Shown here piece after piece: positions 1 through 7,641 of a stretch of 11,046 bases of DNA. Every line of letters starts with the position of its first letter. The first letter of the stretch is position 1. Under the pieces are notes generated by a model that saw nothing but the letters and a program-made list of their open reading frames with translations, was not told the DNA's origin and searched no databases. The position numbers and the translations under genes are program-made. Source of the stretch: Pigoraptor vietnamica (lineage: Eukaryota; Opisthokonta; Filasterea); NCBI GenBank assembly GCA_943704525.1, contig CALSCQ010001039.1, positions 1 to 11,046 of the forward strand. Reading direction: 5' to 3'.

Positions 1-1
1 A

Positions 2-109
2 GCCGTTGCCGGGGCCGCGCCCGATGCCGTAGCCCAGCCAGAGCCAGGCACCGAACACCAGCGCCGGCACCGCCAGGAAGGTGGTGAAGCGACGGAGGCG
101 TGAGCGCAT
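2..109 (-). CDS. Partial membrane-type reading frame at window edge
   Basis: An open frame of 36 codons starts at an ATG on the minus strand (position 109) and runs off the window without a stop. Its N-terminus is basic (MRSRLRR) and is followed by a hydrophobic stretch (about residues 9-29, with FLAVPALVFGAWLWLGYG) that looks like a single membrane span or signal anchor. The first 100 bases are about 74% G+C, well above the sequence that follows, and the composition looks bacterial rather than like the intron-bearing genes here. No ribosome binding site is obvious upstream of the ATG. It could be the start of a bacterial membrane protein joined by mis-assembly, a transferred fragment, or a chance open frame in GC-rich DNA. 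I do not recognise the family. Confidence 0.25.
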   Translation of the reverse strand, partial: MRSRLRRFTTFLAVPALVFGAWLWLGYGIGRGPGNG

Positions 110-371
110 GTGTTGTGTATCATGTGCCGAACAACGTGAGGTCCAAAACCCACACTACGCCAATTTGAAGCATGTTTTTAAGTGCTTGACTTTGGCGCAG
201 ACGGACGCTCAGCTTTTGGAATCTCTGGTAACTGGCGGGCCATCGACAGCGCGATTGCGCGGTGTGGTGCAGCTGCGGCTGTCCGAGAAGCAGGTGATTC
301 GCGCCCTTTTGCGCGAACCGCTGAGGAAATTGCGGTTCGATACGTTCCTCAGGCGGCCTTTCGAGCTGTAA
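108..371 (+). CDS. Hypothetical small ORF, 87 aa
   Basis: An ATG-initiated frame of 87 codons ends in TAA. The second half is leucine- and arginine-rich (LAQTDAQLLESL, then LREPLRKLRFDTFLRRPFEL) and could form amphipathic helices. I see no conserved motif and no family match. The ATG overlaps the start codon of the minus-strand frame at 109, so at most one of the two is likely real. Codon use is mixed rather than strongly GC-ending, unlike EF-Tu or MUL1 in this window. It may be a chance ORF in intergenic DNA, or an exon of a gene whose other exons I cannot see. Confidence 0.15.
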   Translation: MCCVSCAEQREVQNPHYANLKHVFKCLTLAQTDAQLLESLVTGGPSTARLRGVVQLRLSEKQVIRALLREPLRKLRFDTFLRRPFEL

Positions 372-1250
372 TGTAAAGTTATCCTAATGATCCAAAACAA
401 TTTCTAAAAAACTGTGTCAGAAGGTTATGTGTGCCGTGCGCATTTCGGAGAAGAATACGTCGCGAGGTCAAAAGCGACGCGAGCCCTCATCCAACTGCCG
501 CGCTGGGCATCAGCCGCATACGCCTGTCTACGGTCGCTGTCCGTCACTCGGTTTTGAAACGACCGGCATTTCGGATTGGTATAATACGCCGTATCATATC
601 CCGAGGGAACCGCTTGACTGCGACGCGATATCGCCCTTTTCCGCCTAACGTTGCCGAGTTGAGCCCAAATTACTGCACAGGCCAGATTCAAACACGCTTC
701 GCAAGCTCCGTCACCATGGACGATTGTTCTAACCCGTCAGTCCCGGCGGCCACAGCTGCTGACCACACACGCCGGCTCACAAAGGCGATTGTATTGTCTG
801 CAATGCAAACAAATTGCGTTCACCCGCGGCTGCAGCAGAAAAAACGATGCGTTTCGGTGACGGGGTGCGACCAACTCAGTCCCGAAATTGTGGCGTCCGT
901 TCCAAAGCAGTCTGACTGCACGTCGGACAACGTTGGCCTGATCGGCGGAATTGCCGACGGAAATGCGCTGTCGCGTCCAAAAGCCACTCCGAATTGGGAA
1001 AGTCCGGACTGATCGAGGATTGTCGCGACTGCGCATATGCCAGCTCGTCGGTCTCACACAATCGCGCGTCTTGCTGACCACACGCCTTACATCGGCTACC
1101 TCGGGCGAGGCGCGCAGCCACAGACCTAGCTTAACACAAACGGGGAGCCGCTTTGCTGCACGTGCGCGCACATCATTCTGGGAGGCAAAAAACAAAAGGG
1201 ACACCGGCTATAACTACAAATGGAGACACGAGCTGACCAAAGATTCCACT
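110..1250. other. Low-information region downstream of EF-Tu
   Basis: This stretch lies 3' of the EF-Tu stop codon at 1251. It is moderate in GC, has none of the CA/GT microsatellites that fill introns elsewhere, and has no recognisable protein, RNA gene or transposon terminus. It does hold several overlapping open frames on both strands, including 431-1012 plus and 737-1204 minus, but no reading frame stands out by composition or motif. The EF-Tu 3' UTR and polyadenylation site must lie in its right-hand end. I see no clear AATAAA there. Confidence 0.5.
716..1012 (+). CDS. Hypothetical small ORF, 98 aa
   Basis: The ATG at 716 sits in a strong eukaryotic initiation context (CACCATGG) and opens a 98-codon frame ending in TGA. 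The product is polar and rich in Ser, Thr, Asn and Cys, with no membrane segment, signal peptide or motif that I recognise. The same frame is open upstream to about 431 but has no other ATG there. It would be tail-to-tail with EF-Tu, whose stop lies 239 bases further on. The good start context is the only positive evidence; chance remains the likelier explanation. Confidence 0.17.
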   Translation: MDDCSNPSVPAATAADHTRRLTKAIVLSAMQTNCVHPRLQQKKRCVSVTGCDQLSPEIVASVPKQSDCTSDNVGLIGGIADGNALSRPKATPNWESPD

Positions 1251-4017
1251 TTAGGCAATGACTTCCGTGACGACGCCCGTTCCGACCGTCTTGCTGCCCT
1301 CGCGAATCGTAAAGCGCATGCCCTGCTCGACGACGACGGGGAAGATAATGTCAATCTCCACCGATGTGTTGTCACCGGGCATCACCATCTCGACGCCCTT
1401 GGGGAGCTTGATCGACACCGTCACGTCGCTCGTGCGGAAGAACATCTGGGGCCGGTAGTTGCTCACAAATGGCGTGTGGCGGCCGCCCTCCTCCGCCTTG
1501 CGAATGTAAATCTCGGCCTTCATCTTCTGGTACGTCTTGATGGTGCCGGGTGCGGCCATCACCTGAACGGCAGAGAAATAAGCAAGGAGAAATGGATAAC
1601 ACACACACACCCGGGACAGCGTGCGAGGACCACAAAACACACAACACACACACACACACACACACGCGCGCGCGCCGGGACAGCGTTCGCGCGCGCGCCG
1701 GGACTGCGTTCGACAACGATGACCGCAAACACACGCACCTGGCCGCGGCGCAGGTCCTCTCGCTTGACACCGCGCACGAGCGCACCGAGGTTGTCGCCCG
1801 CCTCGCCGCGGTCGAGCAGCTTCCTGAACATCTCAATGCCCGTGACGGTCGTCTTGACCACGTCCTTCGTGAAGCCCATAATTTCGACTTCGGCGCCCTT
1901 CGTGATGACGCCGCGCTCAACACGGCCAGTCACCACGGTGCCGCGGCCGGCAATCGAAAAGACGCTCTGCAGAGGGGACGACAGAGTGTCAGATCGGCAC
2001 GGGCACTCGCGCACGCACGTCCCGACACACACGCGCACGCACACGCACCTCGACTGGCATGAGGAAGGGCTTCTCGAGATCGCGAAGGGGCTGCGGAATG
2101 TGCTCATCCACGGCCTTGAGGAGGGCCATGATGCTGTTCTCACCGAGCTCGGGGTTCGTCTGCTCAAGCGCCTGGAGCGCAGAGCCCCGGATGATGGGAG
2201 TCTTGTCGCCGTCGTAACCATACTGCGGGCACCGAGAGAAGTGTGCGTGAGCAACGAACACGAGGGATGTCAAGTGTGCACATGGCTAGTCTTACAATGA
2301 TATTGTGCGCAAGAGAGAGAGACGCAGAGCAATTGCAGAGGCACGGGACACACACCGTCGCGAGGAGGTCGCGCATCTCCATTTCGACCAAATCGAGCAT
2401 TTCCTTGTCATCGACCATGTCCGCCTGAGGGCAGGCAGGGTTCACGTGAGCAGGGGACGATACGCGACGGGCGAGCGTCGAACACGCATACGAGAGAGCA
2501 ACGCGCGCTAGTATACACCACCCGCACAACATCTCCCCCAAGTGCAAGAGGGCAAAAATTTAAGCGCATATCAGCACGCACCTTGTTGATGTAGACGACG
2601 ACGTGGTTGACGCCGACCTGCTTTGCGAGGAGGAGGTGCTCCTTCGTCTGCGGCATGCCGCCATCGGTGCCAGCGACCACCATGATCGCGCCGTCCATCT
2701 GTGCGGCGCCCGTGATCATGTTCTTAATGTAGTCCTGGTGCCCTGCGTACGGACGGGAGAGAAGAGGGGGGTGGGTTTCAGGGGTGCGTGCCGTGACATT
2801 CGTGTTCGCGCGCAAACATCAACAGGAGCGTGTGCGCGATTCCTGTTTTGCAACACACACACACTCAATCTCACTAACACACACTCTCTCGCATACACCA
2901 CCACCACCACCACCACCACCACCTCACCACCACCACACACACGCACGCACGCACGCACACACCCGCACACACACACACACACATACACACACACACACAC
3001 GCACGTACACATACACATGCGGCCGCTCCCGTTCCAATCATTTGCGTACCTGGGCAGTCCACGTGCGCATAATGGCGCTTCTCCGTCTCGTACTCCACGT
3101 GCGCCGTCGCAATGGTAATGCCGCGCGCCTTCTCCTCGGGGGCGTTGTCAATGTCACCGTACGCCTTGAACTTGGCCTTGCCCTGCTTCGAGAGCACTGC
3201 AAACGCGAGAAAAACGCAAGTCAACAACAACACAGCCAGACGAACAAAGTCGACGACAAAAAGTGGGATAGCGCACATGGCAACGACAAATGAAGCGAGA
3301 AAAAAGTGGGATAGCGCACATGGCAACGACAAATGAAGCGAGAAAAAAAAAAAAAGGAAAAAGATTTCCCAGCGTGACCGCGTTGAGCGACTGAGGGAAC
3401 AGGCGCGTGACCCCCACCCATCGTAATGGCGGCGGTGAGCGTCGTCTTGCCGTGGTCGACGTGGCCAATCGTGCCAATGTTGCAGTGGGGCTTCGTGCGC
3501 GCAAACACGTCCGCCATGCCACGCACCTGGAAGCCTGCGTCGAACGAGCGGTGTCTGTGAGTGGGGTGCAATGGGCGCCAGCACTCCAAGTAGGTGCAGT
3601 TGGACTGCGTGCACAAGCAGCGAGCGTGGAGTGACACGAACGAAACCACTATTGCCGATAGGACAACATGACGTGAGTCCGCGCACAAGAGTGAGTGGGA
3701 AGGCAGCGCACAAACGGAACGGAATGCCCACCCTTCTTCAGGCTTGCGGGGGTCGCAAGGCTCTGCGTTGACAGTAACACGCAACGGGTCAATGCCGCGG
3801 TTGAGTGAGCGACAATAGGGGAAGAATGAGCCCCAAAAATACGCGCGGTGTGTAACAAAAAAAAGCGAATGCGCCACCGCACAAGGAAATGCACGAAACA
3901 AAAGGGCTCAGCCTAATGAAAGCCCACGAAACTCAATACGTCCCGCGAAAACGCCCACAACCAAGTGGAAATGCTTTCCCCTCAAACTCTCGCGTGTAAC
4001 AGACGCCGAAAAATCAT
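1251..4017 (-). CDS. TUFM: Mitochondrial elongation factor Tu
   Basis: EF-Tu is the GTPase that delivers aminoacyl-tRNA to the mitochondrial ribosome. Nine exons, in coding order, are 4017-3988, 3762-3732, 3534-3418, 3196-3050, 2742-2582, 2424-2356, 2222-2049, 1966-1739 and 1562-1251, giving 422 aa. Every intron is GT...AG and the phases agree. The GTPase motifs are all present: P-loop GHVDHGKT (44-51), RGITI (84-88), DCPGH (106-110), NKAD (161-164) and SAL (199-201). Domains II and III follow, with [22 protein letters not shown] and GGRHTPF, and the C-terminus GVVTEVIA is normal. The N-terminus ([10 protein letters not shown], then [10 protein letters not shown]) has arginines and no acids, as expected of a mitochondrial presequence. 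Exons 3-9 are firm. Exon 1 is my inference, because its donor (GTTTGA) and ATG context are weak; the ATG at 3516 is an alternative start. Gln111 replaces the usual Ala of HADY. Confidence 0.93.
1644..1711. repeat. CA/CG tract plus 23-bp tandem duplication in EF-Tu intron
   Basis: An uninterrupted (AC)n run at 1644-1665 passes directly into alternating GC, then a 23-bp unit (1666-1688) is repeated at 1689-1711 with one mismatch (A versus T). The whole block lies in the last EF-Tu intron (1563-1738), on the donor side. On the sense strand it reads as CG- then GT-rich. Alternating purine-pyrimidine DNA of this type can adopt Z-form. Confidence 0.9.
2852..3016. repeat. Compound CA / CCA / CACG microsatellite in EF-Tu intron
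   Basis: A low-complexity block fills the middle of the largest EF-Tu intron (2743-3049, 307 bp). It contains short CA runs, a (CCA)n tract from about 2896 to 2936 with one interruption, (CACG)n, and then long interrupted CA. On the EF-Tu sense strand it is UG-rich with a (GGU)n core. Apparent poly-His, poly-Thr and poly-Val ORFs here come from the repeat. Confidence 0.95.
3263..3348. repeat. Perfect 43-bp tandem duplication in EF-Tu intron
   Basis: A 43-bp unit beginning GTGGGATAGCGCACATGG (3263-3305) is repeated exactly at 3306-3348. The second copy runs into a 13-base A tract (3343-3355). The block lies inside the EF-Tu intron at 3197-3417. The identity of the copies suggests a recent duplication, probably by slippage near the A tract. 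Confidence 0.95.
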
Positions 4018-4875
4018 CGACAAAACAGATCGCCCGCAAACAAAGCCCCAAATTGCGACAGTTGCCACACTCTGCCCATGGGCAATGTCCCCAAAGCGCT
4101 CAGGTTGAAAGCGCAACGCATGATCCACTCCGAGTGCTTAGAGAGAAGTGCACAATTACACGCCCACACACACGCACCCATGCAACATTCACGCGCTCGG
4201 CGCCGTTGCGAGACGCTTGAACGGAGAACGCGCGCACGGAGAAAACAAGTCGCTGCGGCGCGAGGCGACCGACAAAGGGGCGGCTGAGGAGCACCATTCT
4301 CTTGTGTGTTTTCTTTCAGAGCGAGAATGCACACACAATATCTGCTTCCGGCGAATGTGTCGCGAAGAGGTCCCTCTCTCTTGACCAGTCGAGACGTGCG
4401 CGAATGTGCGTGACACCAGGGGCGACAGTTGCGAACGCGGTGGGTGTGTGTGTGGTCATTGTGTGTGCGTGCGTGTGTGCGTGTGTGTGTGTGTGTGGGA
4501 AGGGCACTGAAACAGCTGTGACGAACTCTGTGCGAGAGGGGTGGGTCGATCGAGAGAATTGAACTGAGAGTTAAAGCTTTTCTGCCCATAATTCCAAAAC
4601 CTCTTCAATGCTCCACGCGCAAACGAATGTTTATTTCAGAATTGTCGTTTTTGCTGTCATTTTTGTGCGGTTTCAATTCAATAGTCCCCACCGCATGACT
4701 CACCGACAGAGTACCCCGGATGCAACCACGTGGCTCATACATTCCCATACTGAGGGAACACGCACGCGCACAGCACGCACACAGCAACCACACAGGCACT
4801 ACTAAGAAATCAATCCACTCTCGAGGGTCCATTCACACGTGTGCCCTGCGCAGGGCCTTGCGCCCTTGCACAACC
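4018..4875. promoter_or_regulatory. Divergent promoter region between EF-Tu and MUL1-like gene
   Basis: This 858-bp interval separates the proposed EF-Tu start codon (minus, 4017) from the MUL1-like start codon (plus, 4876), so both promoters and 5' UTRs must lie in it unless other exons exist. I see no convincing TATA box for either gene. It contains a GT-rich tract at 4440-4498. ORFs on both strands across it are short or cross the repeat and have no recognisable content. Both genes encode mitochondrial proteins, so shared regulation is plausible but not shown. Confidence 0.5.
4440..4639 (+). other. Possible 5' UTR intron of the MUL1-like gene
   Basis: A donor-like GTGGGT at 4440 follows GCGAACGCG, leads straight into a long interrupted GT tract (4440-4498), and is matched by an acceptor-like TTTATTTCAG ending at 4639. 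The arrangement, a GTG-type donor with GT repeat close behind on the sense strand, resembles coding introns in this window. Splicing would remove 200 bases of leader upstream of the ATG at 4876. This is inference only. Confidence 0.2.
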
Positions 4876-6175
4876 ATGGCGGCGCTCATTGGCGCGGGGT
4901 GCTCCTTTCTCTTTTCAGGCCTCTCGTACTGGGCCTACCACGCCCAACACTCCAAGATTGCCGCCATCAAGGTGCGAATCACTCGTCCTTTGTCTCTCTA
5001 TTGCTGTGTGTGGTACAATTCTTTTTCTTTTGCTCACTTTTGTCTCTCCGCTTTCCTCTGCAGAACGCCGTGCGTGTGCCCATTGAAGATGCCGCGCGCG
5101 TGGTCGAGGCGTCTGAGAACGGGACGGTCCCTTACGCCGTCGTGTCCGGCATTGTGCGCGCAGACAGCGACGTCACGTGCCTCTATAGCACGGCTCACCG
5201 CGGGGTTGCGTACATTCTTACGCTCAAGGAACACAAGGCCGAGTGGTCGTCGGGAACGAAGACGTGGTGGGTCTCTTGCCCTCCCTCCGCTCACAACAAC
5301 AAAAAAAAAATGCTCCGTTTTTTCACGTTATTCGTGTACGTGCATGCATGCATACTGAAGCTGACCTGCCTATTCCGCTTCCCATTTGCAGGCAGAATGT
5401 CGTCCGCATTCTGAGCGAGTCTCGGCGCGACGTCCCCTTTTGGATCGAGCCCGCCAGCGCAAAGCCAGGCACCGGCGCACCGCGTGTCGGCGTCGCGGAC
5501 TGGGTGCGCGCGTCCGGACTCAACCTGTCGGTCGTCTACGACCGCTTTGAGCCGGCCGCGAGCACCGCGACGCAGTCTGTGGTCGACTACATGCGCGGCG
5601 AGCTCAAGAAGGGCATCGAGCACGTCGAACAGGTGCTGCCGCAGGGGTCTCCGCTCACGGTCGTCGGCGAACTGGCGCGTGCGTCGCCACTGACGGAGGG
5701 CCTCGCGGCGCATCCCACGCCGTACGCCATTGTGATTCGCGCGCCGTCGTCAGGCGCCGCCTTTTACGCGTCCACAAAGGGCATTGACGCCATCATTGAT
5801 GAGGAGCTCGCGTCGTCGTACGTGTGGAAGTGGATCGCGATCGGGTGCGCGGCGGCCGGCGCGGCGTGTCTGCTGTACCGGCTCAAGGGCAGCGTGGACG
5901 CGTGGCGCGAGCGGCGGCGGCAGCGGGCGATCCGGGATGAGTACGAGCGGCTGCGGAGGGAAGCGGAGGCGGGCGGAGGGAATGCCTCTGTGGCGGCGTC
6001 GGAGGGCGCGGAAGGCGCGGGCCAGGGCAACTGCGTCGTGTGCTGGGCGCGACCGCCGAACGCAGCGCTGCTCGACTGCGGCCACGCGTGCGCGTGCATG
6101 GAGTGCGCGTCGGCGCTGACGCAGTGCCCGCTGTGCCGCGCCCACATTGACCGCGTCGTGCGCCTGTTCTCGTGA
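4876..6175 (+). CDS. MUL1: MUL1/MAPL-like mitochondrial RING E3 ligase
   Basis: MUL1 (MAPL, MULAN) is an outer mitochondrial membrane ubiquitin/SUMO E3 ligase acting in mitochondrial dynamics and quality control. Three exons (4876-4971, 5064-5266, 5392-6175) give 360 aa, close to human MUL1 at about 352. The start lies in CAACCATGG. A hydrophobic N-terminal segment (about 3-20) is followed by the GIDE/MULAN domain with VPYAVVSGIVR, LTLKEHKAEW, VPFW and LTVVGEL, all aligning to the family. A second membrane span (about 243-263) is followed by a basic stretch and a C-terminal C3HC4 RING: C314, C317, C329, H331, C335, C338, C345, C348. The protein ends RVVRLFS, matching the family's short tail after the RING. 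The second intron could alternatively be spliced to give W-W-N instead of W-Q-N near residue 100. The family assignment is firm; function is by homology. Confidence 0.93.
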
Positions 6176-6518
6176 GGTGTCGTGCGCCGAACTCACACCA
6201 GTCAACAACACGACAAGGGACCGCGGGATGTTCGTTTCTTACATGCGGGCGTGTACTGCGACGGAGCAACGGACTCGCGCGGTGCCCAGGACGACCCGTG
6301 TAATGGTGGGTCTCACGCGTCCTTTTCATGCTGCATGTGCTGTGGCGGCCTACTGCGATCGTGATGAGTTGCTCATACCATTTCTGACACCTCTTGTCTG
6401 AGCGCCCCGGTTCGCCGCGGGCTCGATGCACTCAATAACGCACTAGCGACTGACCCCTCTTCGCACGACACCCCGCACTTGCGCTGCCCTCTTGTGCGTG
6501 TTGTGCGTGTCCGTTCTC
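6176..6518. other. 3' flank of MUL1-like gene, no gene seen
   Basis: This stretch follows the MUL1-like stop codon and must hold its 3' UTR. The MUL1 frame stays open after the stop as far as 6364, but the extra residues have no relation to the family, whose members end just after the RING. I see no polyadenylation signal that I would defend and no RNA gene. The right end leads into the proposed first exon of the next gene. Confidence 0.5.
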
Positions 6519-7513
6519 ATGCCCCTCTTGCGTACATGCGCAGGCACCATTGAGTGCGCCAATGTAACAGACGAAGGCAGTACCCACAGTGTGAGTTGGC
6601 TGCGATAGTATGTGTGTGTGTGTGCGTGCGAGGGTGCGTGGGATAGTGATGACCGAAAAAATATTTGCTACTTCAGAGGTTACTAGCCGATGAGACAAAA
6701 TTGAATTTGACGATCCTGAACCCACACGACCCTTTCTCACTCGATGTTGTTGCGCCCAGTATTCGTCTTTGTCTGTTGTCTTGACGTTCTTTCTGCGAAT
6801 GCAGGCGTGGAGAAGGGACGTCGTACACGCGGTCGTCCGGACGACGGCCATATTTTCGACGGGTGAGTTTGTGTGCGTGAGTGCGCGTGTGCATGTGTGG
6901 CTGGAGTGATGAACATCTGTACCCAGCTCATTTCGAAATAGAATGAGAAGACAACACAGTAGTCCATAGAGACATGCTGACCGCCCCTTGTGTCCCACTC
7001 ACTTGTGCCGCGTGCGTGTGTGACTCGTCGCTTACACAAAAGCGCTTTGTCGTTGCAGCAGGTCTCTCCAGATGTTTCTGTCGATTCGCGTGATTCGCGT
7101 GATTCGCGTGTGCTCGCACACGCACAAGAGCGACGGCGAACACTCTCTAACGTGAGTTTTCCGCCTGCCACACATCGCGCAACTGTCAGCATGAGTGGGA
7201 AGGAGCATGGGGTCTCACGTGATGAACAGCACAAAGATGACGAGTCCTATTTTTCGGCGCGTGGGCGGCGGTCACAATGCGTCATGCGGAGTGGCCGTCG
7301 TCGCACGTGGCTGGTGCGGACAACATACCCGCTTGATGATACCCTCTCTCAAAACCCGCTCATTGCATGTCAGTGGTGCGCCCTTGCCGCTTTCTCTCTG
7401 TTAATCGTGGAGTAACGCGTGTTTGTCGCTGCGGTTGCAGGAAGCGAAAGGCACCATCGAGCAAGCGCACGCCATTGTCTGTCGTGCTCTCGGGTGTGTG
7501 CCACGCAATATAA
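6519..7513 (+). CDS. Putative 5-exon gene, 125 aa, unknown family
   Basis: I do not recognise this gene. Exons 6519-6590, 6677-6758, 6805-6862, 7059-7151 and 7441-7513 join in one open frame of 125 codons from ATG (MPLLRTCAG) to TAA. Three donors are GTGAGT and one is GTATTC; the acceptors end TTCAG, TGCAG or TTGCAG. The introns at 6591 and 6863 carry GT-rich sequence just after the donor on this strand, as other introns here do. The product has a polar first half with LNLTILNPHDPFSLDVV and possible N-glycosylation sites (NVT, NLT), then basic segments including VEKGRRTRGR and KRKAPSSKR. Against it: the ATG context is poor, codon use is less GC-ending than neighbours, and exons 3-4 are open in another frame too. 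It could also be a spliced non-coding RNA or extended MUL1 3' UTR. Confidence 0.33.
6611..6624. repeat. Short GT microsatellite
   Basis: A (TG)7 run sits inside the first proposed intron of the unrecognised plus-strand gene, about 20 bases after its GTGAGT donor, and passes into GCGTGCG. Confidence 0.85.
7083..7109. repeat. Three tandem copies of a 9-bp unit
   Basis: GATTCGCGT occurs three times head to tail. The unit length is a multiple of three, so copy-number change would keep a frame. It lies in the proposed fourth exon of the unrecognised gene, where it reads I-R-V three times in the frame I favour, or D-S-R in the alternative frame. Confidence 0.95.
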
Positions 7514-7641
7514 TGCGTATATTTTGCTCAAACTTTTGTCCCTGAGGTACATGCGCACGCTCACGTACAGTCTCACATAAGTATAGCGAAACGCGCATAC
7601 ACGCGCAGATCTAGTGACCCTCCTACTTGGCCTCGGCGTGA

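Noticed and set aside
951-2300. 449-codon plus-strand ORF
   Set aside because: It is antisense to EF-Tu exons 7-9 and their introns and includes translated CA repeats. GC-ending codons on one strand readily leave the other strand open.
2784-3293. ORF with His/Thr/Pro-rich repeats
   Set aside because: It is a translation of the CA and CCA microsatellites inside an EF-Tu intron.
3649-3894. Longer N-terminal extension of EF-Tu without the first intron
   Set aside because: The frame is open, and its residues look presequence-like, but the apparent start is GTG and no ATG lies in it. A short upstream exon with ATG at 4017 explains the leader better.
4014-4589. 191-codon minus-strand ORF upstream of EF-Tu
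   Set aside because: It crosses the 4440-4498 repeat and has no conserved content; at most part of it is EF-Tu leader.
6176-6364. MUL1 frame staying open for 63 codons after its stop
   Set aside because: The canonical stop matches the family C-terminus, and the following residues resemble no MUL1 protein. I treat it as 3' UTR.
6432-7234. Minus-strand ORFs across 6432-7234
   Set aside because: They pass through CA repeats, have no motif, and the splice-like signals in the region read on the plus strand.
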